Positions 11,426 through 20,116 of a DNA stretch of 64,000 nucleotides are shown here, piece by piece (position 1 is the stretch's first letter; every line of letters begins with the position of its first letter). Under the pieces are notes generated by a model, which did not search any database, was not told the DNA's origin, and saw nothing but the letters and a program-made list of their open reading frames with translations. Location: NCBI GenBank assembly GCA_027485815.1, contig JAIXQE010000072.1:62001-126000 (forward strand), written 5' to 3'. The DNA is from Opitutaceae bacterium (GTDB lineage: Bacteria > Verrucomicrobiota > Verrucomicrobiia > Opitutales > Opitutaceae). The position numbers and the translations under genes are program-made.

Positions 11426-14400
11426 GGAAGGCGACGAGGTCGGCGAGCTCCTGCGGCGAAAGGACGACGTCCATGCCCGGGGGCATCGCCGAGACGGCCC
11501 CCGGTTGCAGGTCGGTCACCTGGGCGCGGGCCAGCCGCACCTCGCTGTCCGGTCCGGTGGCGAGGACCAATTCGTCGGCGGACTCGAGCTTCAGGATGCC
11601 GGAATGGCTCTCGCCGGCGCGGGTCGAGGCCACGACGGTCTCGTAGCCGCGCACGATCGCCGCGCTGGGATACATCACGGCTTCCAGCAGTTCGCGCTCG
11701 CTGCGGATCTTGCCGATCGCGGTGAGATCCGGGCCCAGCAGGCCGCCGCCGTACCCGATCTTGTGGCAAAGGACGCAGGCGGTGCGCGGGCTGTTGAAGA
11801 GGGCCTGGCCGCGGCGGACGTCGCCCTGGGCGAGGCCCGCGGCGACGGCCTCAACCCGCGCGTTCTGGCGCGCCGCATCGGTTTCCAGACTGGCGAGCAA
11901 CGCGTCGGCCTCGCGGCGGATTTCGGGCGGATACTTGGCCAGGACGGGGCGCAGCTGGCCGGGTCGGAGGCTGCTGCGGGCGGGCGAGGCGGCGAGTCCG
12001 GCGAGCAGCCGGCGGCCAAGTTCGTTCCCTGGAGCGCGCTCGAAGGCGGGGAGCAGGCGGGGAATCTCCATCGCCCCAGCGGTGGCCAGCGCGTCGGCCA
12101 GCTGCAGCTGTTGCGCCGGGGTGAGCCGGGCGCGGGCGAGCGCCTCGGCGGCGGTCTGCCGGACCGCGAGCGGCTGGTGCGCGGCGAGTTGCCCGAGCAG
12201 GAATTCGAGGATCGCCGGTTCCGGTGTTCCCGCGTGCGCGGCCGCGGCAGCCAGCGCCTCCAGCCGCACCGCAGCGGGGAGCCGGGCATCGGCGCCTACG
12301 CGGCCGAGCGTGGCGATCAGCCCCGCGTGTCCGCCCTTCGGCAGCCGCTGCGCCCGCGCCGCCGACACCAGCGCGGACAGTTCCGCATCCGTTGCCTCAG
12401 GGAGGCGCCGGGCGAGCGCCTCGAGCCAGGACGCCGGCGCTTCCCGCAGCGAGGCGCGGGCGAGGATTTCCGCCGCGAGGGCGCGACCGGCGGGAGGGGC
12501 GTCGACCAACGCGCCCGCCAAGGCCTGTTGCACTCCCGTGGATGCGGAGAGCGAGAGCAACTGGGCGTGCAGCGCCGCCCGTTCCGCCGCGTCGCCTGGC
12601 GGCGACTGCAGACGCTCGCGGAAAAACACCCCCAGCGTGTCCCCCCAGGCGGGGCGCTGCGCGATGATCCAGCCCGCGGTTTGCGGCAGCGGCGCGTTTC
12701 CGGACCGGAGCCACGGCAGCACGTCGCTGGGCTGCAGCGGACTGCCGGCCAACTGGTCCGCCGCGACCAGCGCCGCGCGCAACGCCGGCGGGGGAGCCGT
12801 CGTTTGCAGGAAGGAGAGCAACGGGCCCGCGCGGCCGAGCTCGATCAGCGCGTGAATGAAAGTGTGGTCGAGAGTGCGCGCGGCGGCCTCCGCGGGTGAA
12901 CCGGCCGCGGCAGCCGGGCCCGCAGGCAGCTGGCCGGCCGCGGCGAGCAGCGGCGCCACGGCTTCGGCGCGACCGGTCCGTCCGAGGGCCTCGGCAGCGG
13001 CGCGGACCACCGCCGCATCGGAATGCTGCAACAAAGGCAGGACCGGCGCGAACGCCGCCGCGTCCCGCCACAAGCTCACGCTATGCAGGGCGACGCGCAG
13101 GACGCCGGCCTCGGGGTCGCGCAGGGTTTCCCGCGTCGCCGCCCGCGCGGCGTCACCCTCGATGCGGGCGAGGGTCCAGAGGGCATTGCTCCGGAACCGC
13201 GCCTCGCGTTCCCCCGTGGCCGCGGCGCGCAGGGTGGGCACGGCCGCGTCGCCTAGGCGCCCCAGCCGCGCCTTCGCCTGTTCCACGACGTCAGGTCGCG
13301 CGTCGCCCAGCAGGCGGGTGAGCCCGGCGGCATCGAGCCGCGCCCAGGGAATTTGGCGTCCGCGGGGATCGGGGGCCGGAGTCGCGCCGGCGCGGCGGAT
13401 GCGGTAGATCCCCCCGAGCACGTCGGGCTTGGCGAGTTGCGAGGTGGGGCAACAGATCTTGTACCAGCCGCCGGTGTCGACGACGAGCACGCTGCCGTCG
13501 GCGTCCTCCAGCACGTCGGTCGGGCGGAAGTCGGGCTGGTCCGAGGTCAGGAAGTCCGTCTCGCGCGTTCGGAAGGTGGCGCCGTCCGGGATGAGCTCGT
13601 GGCGGACGACCTTGCGCAGGTTGAAGTAGCAGACGAGCAGGTTGCCGTCGAAGCCGGCGCCGAGGGTGTCGCCGCGCAGGGTGGCCGAGCCGCAGGGGGC
13701 GGCGGCGCCCATGTGGGTCATGATGGGCAGCAGTTCGCCCGTGCGCGGATGCCCGGCGGAGGCGGCGTTCTCCTTGCCGTAGACGCCGCCGTGCAGGGCG
13801 TGGATCAGGCCGTCGCGCTTTCCCGCCGCGGGCAATTGGAAGAAGGTGCCCGAGAGGAAGCGTTCGCCGGCCGGGCCGAAGGTCACTCCCACCGGGTTGT
13901 CCATCCCTCCGGTCATCACGGGCTCGAAGCCGCGGCCGTCCGGCCGAGCGCGGTAGATGTGCGCAGCGCGGGTCACGAACGGCCGGCCGTCGCCGAGCGT
14001 GTGGCGTTGTTCCGCGAAGGCGCCCTTGGTCCAGTAGAACCACCCATCCGGCCCGAGGTAGGGTCCGTGCACGTCGTTGGCGCAGCCGGTCAGCGTGCCG
14101 CCGTCCCACCAGATTTCCCGGCGCTCGGCCACGCCGTCGCCGTCGGCATCGGTGAATTTCCAGATGTGCGGCGGTGCGGCCACGTACAGGGAACCCTCGT
14201 GGAAGAGCGCGCCCTGGGGGAACATCACGCGGTCCGCATACACGGTGCTGCTTTCGAACCGCCCGTCGCCGTCAGCATCCACGAGGCGCACGATGCGGTG
14301 CGGTTTCTCCTCCAGCTGCTTCTGGGCGCGCTCGCTCAGGCCCGACGAATCCGTCGCGTACAGGGCGCCCGCCGGGTCGAAGGCGAGGGAGATGGGACGG

Positions 14401-14570
14401 TTGACCACCGGGGGCCCGGCGACGCGCTCCACGGTGAAGCCGGCCGGCACGGTCAAGGTCTGTCCCCCCAGCGTGACGGACACGGTCTCGGGGGCGGCGG
14501 CGAGGCTGGCGGCGGTGGCGAGCAGGAGGGCGAGCCGGCGCAGGGTGGGGGGCAGCGGAAGGGGGCGCAC
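11409..14570 (-). CDS. PVC-type secreted beta-propeller / HEAT repeat / cytochrome c protein
   Basis: A large exported protein (about 1053 residues from the GTG at 14570) of a type characteristic of Planctomycetes and Verrucomicrobia. The N-terminal signal peptide is LRRLALLLATAASLAAA. Next is a sorbosone/glucose-dehydrogenase-like beta-propeller (LYATDSSG, DADGDGRFESSTVY, VDTGGWYKICCP), then a long alanine-rich region of HEAT-like repeats. A C-terminal mono-heme domain has CVLCH at residues 932-936 and GPDLTAIGK. It is likely a periplasmic electron-transfer or sugar-oxidising protein, but no substrate is known. The frame stays open to 14741, which would overlap ridA; the GTG just before the signal peptide is the better start. 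ATG alternatives are absent nearby. Confidence 0.87.
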   Translation of the reverse strand: MRPLPLPPTLRRLALLLATAASLAAAPETVSVTLGGQTLTVPAGFTVERVAGPPVVNRPISLAFDPAGALYATDSSGLSERAQKQLEEKPHRIVRLVDADGDGRFESSTVYADRVMFPQGALFHEGSLYVAAPPHIWKFTDADGDGVAERREIWWDGGTLTGCANDVHGPYLGPDGWFYWTKGAFAEQRHTLGDGRPFVTRAAHIYRARPDGRGFEPVMTGGMDNPVGVTFGPAGERFLSGTFFQLPAAGKRDGLIHALHGGVYGKENAASAGHPRTGELLPIMTHMGAAAPCGSATLRGDTLGAGFDGNLLVCYFNLRKVVRHELIPDGATFRTRETDFLTSDQPDFRPTDVLEDADGSVLVVDTGGWYKICCPTSQLAKPDVLGGIYRIRRAGATPAPDPRGRQIPWARLDAAGLTRLLGDARPDVVEQAKARLGRLGDAAVPTLRAAATGEREARFRSNALWTLARIEGDAARAATRETLRDPEAGVLRVALHSVSLWRDAAAFAPVLPLLQHSDAAVVRAAAEALGRTGRAEAVAPLLAAAGQLPAGPAAAAGSPAEAAARTLDHTFIHALIELGRAGPLLSFLQTTAPPPALRAALVAADQLAGSPLQPSDVLPWLRSGNAPLPQTAGWIIAQRPAWGDTLGVFFRERLQSPPGDAAERAALHAQLLSLSASTGVQQALAGALVDAPPAGRALAAEILARASLREAPASWLEALARRLPEATDAELSALVSAARAQRLPKGGHAGLIATLGRVGADARLPAAVRLEALAAAAAHAGTPEPAILEFLLGQLAAHQPLAVRQTAAEALARARLTPAQQLQLADALATAGAMEIPRLLPAFERAPGNELGRRLLAGLAASPARSSLRPGQLRPVLAKYPPEIRREADALLASLETDAARQNARVEAVAAGLAQGDVRRGQALFNSPRTACVLCHKIGYGGGLLGPDLTAIGKIRSERELLEAVMYPSAAIVRGYETVVASTRAGESHSGILKLESADELVLATGPDSEVRLARAQVTDLQPGAVSAMPPGMDVVLSPQELADLVAFLKSRL

Positions 14571-14703
14571 GGCCCGAATGCACGAGCGGGGCGGGGCCGA
14601 GGCAACGGCAAAGCCGGCCCAGCCGCGGCTTGCGCGGGCGGCGCCGGAGTCCCACAACGCTCGCGTCCCGCGGACCTGGTCGTCCGGGGGCGCCCATTCC
14701 CTG

Positions 14704-15165
14704 ATGACCCCGGAAGCCAACGTCGCCCGCCTCGGGCTCATCCTGCCACCCGCGCCGCGGCCGGTGGCCGTCTATCGCCCGCTCGTGGTCGCGCAGGGCC
14801 TCGCTTACGTCTCGGGTCACGGGCCGGTCCAGGCGGACGGGTCGCTGATCCGCGGCCGGGTGGGGGTCGACCTCGACCTCGCGCAGGGACGAAACGCGGC
14901 GCGGCAGTGCGGGCTGGCGATTTTGGCGACCCTCCGCGCCGAGCTCGGTTCGCTCGACCGGGTGGCCCGGCTGGTGAAGGTGCTCGGGATGGTGAATTCG
15001 GGGCCGGCCTTCCTGGAGCATCCGCAGGTCATCAACGGCTGCAGCGAGCTCTTCGCGGAGATCTTCGGGCCCGAGCACGGGATCGGGGCGCGGAGCGCCG
15101 TCGGCATGGGGCCGCTGCCCGGGGACATCGCGGTCGAGGTGGAGGCCATCTTCGAGCTGCGATGA
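14704..15165 (+). CDS. RidA/YjgF family imine deaminase
   Basis: A 153-residue RidA (YjgF/YER057c/UK114) family protein. Such proteins hydrolyse reactive enamine/imine intermediates such as 2-aminoacrylate released by PLP enzymes. VSGHGPVQADGSLIRGRVG and the conserved C-terminal GPLPGDIAVEVEAIFEL support the call. The ATG at 14704 is the first in-frame Met close to the family N terminus. The gene overlaps the downstream PLP enzyme (ATGA at 15162-15165), which gives a plausible partner: RidA would detoxify the imine that enzyme releases. Confidence 0.9.
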   Translation: MTPEANVARLGLILPPAPRPVAVYRPLVVAQGLAYVSGHGPVQADGSLIRGRVGVDLDLAQGRNAARQCGLAILATLRAELGSLDRVARLVKVLGMVNSGPAFLEHPQVINGCSELFAEIFGPEHGIGARSAVGMGPLPGDIAVEVEAIFELR

Positions 15166-16277
15166 GCATGGACACGACTTGGCTGCGGTTGGCCGACGAG
15201 CCTGCGCTGGCGACACCCGCGCTGGTGCTGTTCCCGGAGCGGATCGAGGAGAACCTCCGCCGGATGATCGCGCGCGCCGGGGATCCGGCCCGCCTCCGAC
15301 CGCACGTGAAGACGCACAAGCTGCCGGCGCTCGTGGCCCTGCAGGCGCGGCTGGGGATCACGCGCTGCAAGTGCGCTACCATCGCCGAGGCCGAGATGGC
15401 CGCCGGCGCCGGGGCCGTGGAGGTCACCCTCGCGGCCCAGCCTGTCGGCCCCAACGCGGCCCGGTTGGTGGAACTCGCGCGCGCCTTCCCGGCGGTCCGC
15501 TTCTCGACTGTGGTTGACGATTTCTCCGCCCTCGCCGGTCTCGCGGCCGCGGTGGCCGGAGCGCGCGTCCCGCTCGAGGTTTTGGTGGATCTCGACGTCG
15601 GGATGGCGCGCACGGGGATCGTGCCCGGTCCGGCCGCGGTGGAACTCTACGCGGCGATCGCGGCCGCCCCGGGATTGCGGCCCGGCGGCCTGCACGCCTA
15701 CGACGGCCACCACCGGCAGCGTTCCCTGGAGGAGCGCGTGGCGGCGGCGGCCCCGGCCGTTGCGCGGGTCGAGGCCCTGAGGACCGAACTGCTCGCCCGG
15801 GGCTTGGCCGTGCCGCGGGTGGTCTGGGGCGGGACGCCTACCTTCCCCGTTCATGCGCGGCGTCCCGACGTCGAATTGAGCCCGGGGACCTGCGTGCTCT
15901 GGGACGCCGGCTACGGCGCCGGCCTGCCCGACCTCGATTTTCTGCCGGCGGCGGTGCTGTTGACGCGCGTGATCAGCCGGCCCGGGGTGGGGCGGCTCTG
16001 CCTCGATCTTGGGCACAAGGCGGTGGCGAGTGAGATGCCGCACCCGCGGGTGATCTTTCCGGAGCTGCCGGACGCGCGGGCGGTCACCCACAGCGAGGAG
16101 CATCTCGTGGTGGAGACGGCGCGGGCGGGCGACTTTCCGGTGGGCGCGGTGCTGCACGGCATTCCGTGGCACATCTGTCCGACGGTGGCGCTGCACGACC
16201 GCGTGCTGGTGGCGCGCGGGGGCCACGTGGCGGAGAGCTGGCCCGTCGTCGCGCGGGCCCGCCGACTGAATTTCTAA
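15162..16277 (+). CDS. D-threonine aldolase / D-serine dehydratase-like PLP enzyme
   Basis: A 371-residue fold-type III PLP enzyme of the D-TA/DSD1 family (alanine racemase-like N-terminal barrel plus metal-binding C-terminal domain). RPHVKTHK carries the PLP lysine; LEVLVDLDVGMARTG and the C-terminal WHICPT motif are family marks. The H-x-C pair in WHICPT matches the zinc ligands of eukaryotic-type D-serine dehydratase, whereas classical D-threonine aldolase has H-x-D, so dehydratase activity deserves preference. It is translationally coupled to ridA. The ATG at 15162 (alternative ATG 15168) is set by the ATGA overlap. Confidence 0.85.
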   Translation: MSMDTTWLRLADEPALATPALVLFPERIEENLRRMIARAGDPARLRPHVKTHKLPALVALQARLGITRCKCATIAEAEMAAGAGAVEVTLAAQPVGPNAARLVELARAFPAVRFSTVVDDFSALAGLAAAVAGARVPLEVLVDLDVGMARTGIVPGPAAVELYAAIAAAPGLRPGGLHAYDGHHRQRSLEERVAAAAPAVARVEALRTELLARGLAVPRVVWGGTPTFPVHARRPDVELSPGTCVLWDAGYGAGLPDLDFLPAAVLLTRVISRPGVGRLCLDLGHKAVASEMPHPRVIFPELPDARAVTHSEEHLVVETARAGDFPVGAVLHGIPWHICPTVALHDRVLVARGGHVAESWPVVARARRLNF

Positions 16278-16284
16278 GCCGGGC

Positions 16285-17196
16285 TCAGGTGCGGTAAGTG
16301 AGCTCGGTCACCTTGCCGTGGCCGGGATGGGTGGGGGCGAGGGCGCGCAGCTCGAGTCGGATGGCGCCCGGTTGAAGGACGGCCTCCACCCAGCCGCTCG
16401 GCTGCTGGGCGTCGAAGGGGTAGGCGACGGCGGGGAGGTTCACCAGATGGATGCCGCTTTCGTCGCGGTCGATCTGCCAGCGGTGGGAGTGGCCGTAGAA
16501 ATGGGCCTTCACGTGCCGTCGTGGCCGGAGCACGGCTAGCAGGGCGTCGGTGTCGGTGAGGCCGTTGCGGTTGCCGCCGGTGTTGGGGTTGTGGTGCACC
16601 ATCACCAAGGCGGGTCGGTCCGCGTGGGCGTCGAGAGCCCGGCCGAGCCACGCCAACTGCTCGGCGCCGAGCACCCCCGGCGTCGAATTTGTGCGGTCGA
16701 GGGAATCCAACACGAACCAGTTGGCCTGTTGCCCGCGCACGACCGCCGCCTGGCGTTCGCCGGCGGCCGCATCGGGGCGACGTTCCGCCGGGAGGCCGCT
16801 CCAGCAGCGGGCGCGGTGGTCGTGGTTGCCGAGGGCGAGCGTGATCGGGATGCCGGCGCCGCGCACGGGCAGGAGCAGGTCCGCGAGGGTGGCATAGTCG
16901 CCGTCCTCGCCGGTGTTGAGGGCGAGGTCCCCGTTGATGAGGAGCCCGGCGGGGCGGCGCGGCCGCGAGAGCACCTCGCGCACGACCGCACCCAGGTGAT
17001 CGGCCAGGTTGATGTTGCGGGCGACGCGCGCCCGGTCGGCGGCGATGTGGGTGTCCGAGAGCAGGGCCCAAGTGTGGGGATCGGCCGGCGTGGCGGCGGC
17101 GGCAAGGGAGCGACGGGTCAGGGCGGCGGCGAGACCGGCGGCGGCGGCGCGGGCGAGGAAGGCGCGGCGGGGAAGGGGGGCGTGGAGGAGGGGCAT
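16285..17196 (-). CDS. Exported calcineurin-like metallophosphoesterase
   Basis: A 303-residue metallophosphoesterase with a twin-arginine-type leader (PRRAFLARAAAAGLAAAL). All five dimetal-site motifs are visible in order: LLSDTHIA, INGDLAL, LGNHDHR, VMVHHNP and GHSHRW. It probably hydrolyses a phosphomonoester or diester in the periplasm; the substrate is unknown. It converges with the D-threonine aldolase-like gene (7-bp gap) and lies downstream of the PDZ gene on the same strand, separated by about 100 bp that include a likely terminator. Confidence 0.88.
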   Translation of the reverse strand: MPLLHAPLPRRAFLARAAAAGLAAALTRRSLAAAATPADPHTWALLSDTHIAADRARVARNINLADHLGAVVREVLSRPRRPAGLLINGDLALNTGEDGDYATLADLLLPVRGAGIPITLALGNHDHRARCWSGLPAERRPDAAAGERQAAVVRGQQANWFVLDSLDRTNSTPGVLGAEQLAWLGRALDAHADRPALVMVHHNPNTGGNRNGLTDTDALLAVLRPRRHVKAHFYGHSHRWQIDRDESGIHLVNLPAVAYPFDAQQPSGWVEAVLQPGAIRLELRALAPTHPGHGKVTELTYRT

Positions 17197-17210
17197 CGGG
17201 AAACGGAAAG

Positions 17211-17234
17211 AAAAAAACCTGCCCGGGGGCGGGC
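17211..17234 (-). terminator. Probable rho-independent terminator of the PDZ gene
   Basis: On the minus strand, a perfect 5-bp stem with a 4-base loop (GCCCG CCCC CGGGC, 17221-17234) is followed by AGG and seven T residues. It lies about 60 bases after the stop of the PDZ-domain gene and just before the phosphoesterase gene. The stem is short, so this is moderate support. Confidence 0.45.
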
Positions 17235-17296
17235 GGGGTGACGTGAGCCGGAAGGCGGGAGTGGTTCAATCCCGATCCGCGGTGGGCCGCCGGGGG

Positions 17297-17950
17297 TCAG
17301 CCCGGGCCGGAGCCGGGAGCGGGGGGCGGGGTGGGGGCGCCCTCGCGCGGCGGAAAGGGGCGGGCGCCGGGGCCGCGGCGCAGACCGGGTCCCGGGCCGG
17401 GGCCGGCCTCGGGGGTGGGCTCGCCCTCGGGCCGGCCGAGACGGTGCTGCATCATCCCGTCGTAGGGCCGGTGGCGGGGCTCCTCGCGGGCGCCCAGCTT
17501 GACCTTGAGCGTCTCCTTCTTGCCGGCGCGGAGGACGCTGAGCGTGACCTCGGTGCCCTCGGCGCGTTGCCGGACCAGGGCGGCGAACTGGTGGGGGTTC
17601 ACGAGGAGCTGATCCTCGAGGTGGGTGAGGACGTCGTGCTCGCGGAGCACGCCGTGGGCAGGGCCGCGCGGGTCAACTTGGAAGATGACGAGGCCGGCTT
17701 CGCGCGGCAGCCCGAGTTGGGCGCCGAGCACGGCGGGCGAGGGGGCAACCGCGGCCCCGAGGAAGGAGACGCGTTCGCGCTCAAGGTTGGCGCCGGGGCG
17801 GCCTGGGAGGCCGCGGGGACCGGGGCCGGGACCGGGCCCGCGGCGCATTTCAGGGCCGGGCCCGGCGGGACGGGCGTCGGGTTCAGCGCCCGGGAGGGCG
17901 GCGAGGACGAGGGGGATGAGGAGCGGGAGGAAGCGGAGGAAGGGTTTCAT
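17297..17950 (-). CDS. Exported PDZ-domain protein with Gly-Pro-rich flanks
   Basis: A 217-residue protein: signal peptide (FLRFLPLLIPLVLAALPGA), a Gly/Pro/Arg-rich segment at about 28-55 (GPGPGPGPRG), a PDZ-like domain at about 60-155, and a second Gly/Pro-rich tail. In the PDZ-like domain, FLGAAVAPSPAVLGAQLGLP is the carboxylate-binding region and LREHDVLTHLEDQ the second half. There is no protease domain, so it is a stand-alone peptide-binding module rather than a Deg/HtrA protease. The function is unknown. The gene has its own upstream region (172 bp to the VOC gene, with short CCGGCT/AGCCGG palindromes). Confidence 0.78.
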   Translation of the reverse strand: MKPFLRFLPLLIPLVLAALPGAEPDARPAGPGPEMRRGPGPGPGPRGLPGRPGANLERERVSFLGAAVAPSPAVLGAQLGLPREAGLVIFQVDPRGPAHGVLREHDVLTHLEDQLLVNPHQFAALVRQRAEGTEVTLSVLRAGKKETLKVKLGAREEPRHRPYDGMMQHRLGRPEGEPTPEAGPGPGPGLRRGPGARPFPPREGAPTPPPAPGSGPG

Positions 17951-18122
17951 TGGATGTGTGCGGTGACTGGCGGCCCAAGGGGCCCGGCGTGCAGGGACGC
18001 GGGTCTCAGCGAAAGGTTTGCGGGCCGCCGTTGAGAAAACGGAATCCCTTGGGGCCGCAGACGCAAACGCGGCGGGAGCCGGCCAGCCAGGACACCGGCT
18101 GAGCCGGTCCCGACGGCCTGAC

Positions 18123-18557
18123 TCAACGACCCGGTTTCGCTGGCGCCGCGCCGTCCGGAGCGGCGAGGGCAGGCTGGAGCAGGTCCCACGGGTTGCCGTA
18201 CAGGTCGAGGAACACGGCCACCTCCCCGTAGGGTTCGACCTTGGGGGGGCGGACGAACGTCACGCCGCGCGCCGTGTAGGCGGCGTGGTCCCGGGCGAGG
18301 TTGTCCGTGTGCAGGAAAAGGAAGACGCGCCCCGCCGCCTGGCGTCCGACGAGGGCGCGTTGCTGCTCATTCGCGGCGCGGGCGAGGAGCAGGCGGCACC
18401 CGCCGCCCCCGGGCGGGGCGACCACCACCCAGCGCTTGGCCTGGGCGGGGATCGGGGTGTCCTCGACGAGTTCGAAGCCGAGTTTTCCGACGAAGAAGGC
18501 CAGGGCCTCGTCGTAGTCGCGGACGAGCAGGGAGATCAGGGCAAGGGACTGGCGCAT
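18123..18557 (-). CDS. VOC (glyoxalase/bleomycin-resistance) superfamily protein
   Basis: A 144-residue single-module VOC protein: LISLLVRDYDEALAFFVGKL opens the first beta-alpha-beta-beta-beta unit and AVFLDLYGNPWDLLQP closes the second. Conserved potential metal ligands are visible (E in VEDTP region, H in LHTDNL, D/E in the last strand), but the assignment is only by position. The substrate is unknown. The frame is open to 18683, but the ATG at 18557 begins directly at the first domain strand. About 157 bp with no evident gene separates it from the ceramidase-like gene upstream. Confidence 0.85.
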   Translation of the reverse strand: MRQSLALISLLVRDYDEALAFFVGKLGFELVEDTPIPAQAKRWVVVAPPGGGGCRLLLARAANEQQRALVGRQAAGRVFLFLHTDNLARDHAAYTARGVTFVRPPKVEPYGEVAVFLDLYGNPWDLLQPALAAPDGAAPAKPGR

Positions 18558-18714
18558 GGCGGAGGAGCCGTTGGGTTTAGGAGGGCTGAGGTCAAGGGGC
18601 GCGAGGTCCAGATCGAGTCGCGGAACGGAAGCCGGGTCGCTCAGCGGTCGAAGGGCTGACCCGTAAGGGCAGCTCCCGGGCAAGGCAAAGCAGTCGGAGC
18701 CTCTACGGTCGACG

Positions 18715-20100
18715 TCAGGCGAGCAGGCCGCGCAGCGCGGTGGTCAGGGCGTCGTCGATGCCGGGCGCGGCGAAGGCATACTCGACCTCGTAGCCGCCGC
18801 CGGGATGCTCCGCCGCCGTCGGCAGGTACCAGGGACCGCAGTCGCCGTAGGCCGCGACCGCCACCGGTCGACGGGCCAGTTGCTGGGCGCGCAGCTGGTA
18901 CGCGACAAAGGGCTCCGCCGGCAGGTGCAGGGCGACGAGGCCGTTGAGGTGCAGGGCGCTCAGGACGAACGGTTGCCGGCGCCCGCAGCGCTCGAGGAAC
19001 GCGAGTTTGTAGGCCGGGCGCATCCGGTTCACCGGCGCGTCGCGGCGCGGCGCCAGCAGTTCGCGCAGGGATGCGGTGGCGAGCGCGGGATTCGGCTCGG
19101 CGAAGACCTCGCGGGTACGCCACTCCAGCGCGCCCACGGGTTCCGGACGGAGGGAGGATCCGGCCGCCATGAGGCCGGCGTGGAGGCGGTCCGTCAGCCG
19201 CCGGCGGGCCTCCGGGGTGCCGTCGTTGTAGCGGCCCGCGGCGATGTCGCCCGCGCAGCCGGTGAGATAAAGGTGGAGGCACTCCGGTTCCTGCGCCTGG
19301 AGCCGGCGCCGCGCGAGGCCGGGAAAGTCCGCCGTCACCCGGCCGTCGCCGTAATAGCTCATCGGGTGCGTGGCGTAGGTGTGGCAGGCGGCGAGCTTCC
19401 GCGCGCCGGAGTAATAGGCGATTGTCCGGAGGTGGGGATCGATCTCCCCTTCCGGCAGGGCGATCAGGCGCGCGTCGCGGCACGAGCTCCCCCGCATCGC
19501 GGTGACGCGGCCCGCCGGGTCCCGGCTCACCCGGCGGTTGCCGGCGACGTCGCGGACCGGGGAGGCGCCGCCGGCCACGTGCGTGACGCGCCGGGCCTGC
19601 GGGAGGGCGGCGCGCAGGGCCTCCTGCGCCCGGGCGAGGGTGGCGGCGACGAACGCGGGATCATGCGAGCGTGGGAGGTCCGGCTGGGTGTCGAGGAGGC
19701 GCTGGGCGGCGGCGCACACGAGCGGGGCGTTGTGCTGGTGCACCGTGTGCACGGTCACCCGGTCGGGCGTGGTGCCGGCGGCGGCGGCGAGGCCGGTCCG
19801 CCAGGCGAGGTGGCTTTCGTTGAGCAGGCCGGTCCAGTCCAGCGTGCAGAGCACGATGGGCGCGCCAGCTCCGAGCAGGACGATTCCGAGGCCCTCCAGC
19901 GGGTCATCGACCGCCTCGACCGGCCGGATCCAGCCGCCGCAGCAGCCGTGGCCGAGGGGCGGCGTGGCGTCGAAGCGGAAGGTCGCGAGGTGCAGGCCGT
20001 TCCCCGGGTGGGCAGCGCGGCTGGCGGCCCCCAGCGAGAGGCCGGAGATGAGCCCGGTCGCGGCGGCCGAGCGGAGGAACGTGCGGCGGGAGGAGGCCAT
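18715..20100 (-). CDS. Neutral ceramidase-like (N-terminal domain) exported protein, nucleophile missing
   Basis: A 461-residue protein of the neutral/alkaline non-lysosomal ceramidase superfamily with a Tat-like leader (SSRRTFLRSAAATGL). Zinc-site elements of the family are present: HTVHQHNAP (HQH at 121-123) and THPMSYYGDGRVTADFPG (His245). The segment that in true ceramidases reads GDVSPN and supplies the nucleophilic serine is here GCAGDIAAG (281-289), by my eye alignment, with alanine at the serine position. It is therefore probably not an authentic ceramidase. It is the last gene of the seven-gene operon, 16 bp after the TonB receptor stop. Confidence 0.82.
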   Translation of the reverse strand: MASSRRTFLRSAAATGLISGLSLGAASRAAHPGNGLHLATFRFDATPPLGHGCCGGWIRPVEAVDDPLEGLGIVLLGAGAPIVLCTLDWTGLLNESHLAWRTGLAAAAGTTPDRVTVHTVHQHNAPLVCAAAQRLLDTQPDLPRSHDPAFVAATLARAQEALRAALPQARRVTHVAGGASPVRDVAGNRRVSRDPAGRVTAMRGSSCRDARLIALPEGEIDPHLRTIAYYSGARKLAACHTYATHPMSYYGDGRVTADFPGLARRRLQAQEPECLHLYLTGCAGDIAAGRYNDGTPEARRRLTDRLHAGLMAAGSSLRPEPVGALEWRTREVFAEPNPALATASLRELLAPRRDAPVNRMRPAYKLAFLERCGRRQPFVLSALHLNGLVALHLPAEPFVAYQLRAQQLARRPVAVAAYGDCGPWYLPTAAEHPGGGYEVEYAFAAPGIDDALTTALRGLLA

Positions 20101-20116
20101 CGACGTGGGACGTCGC

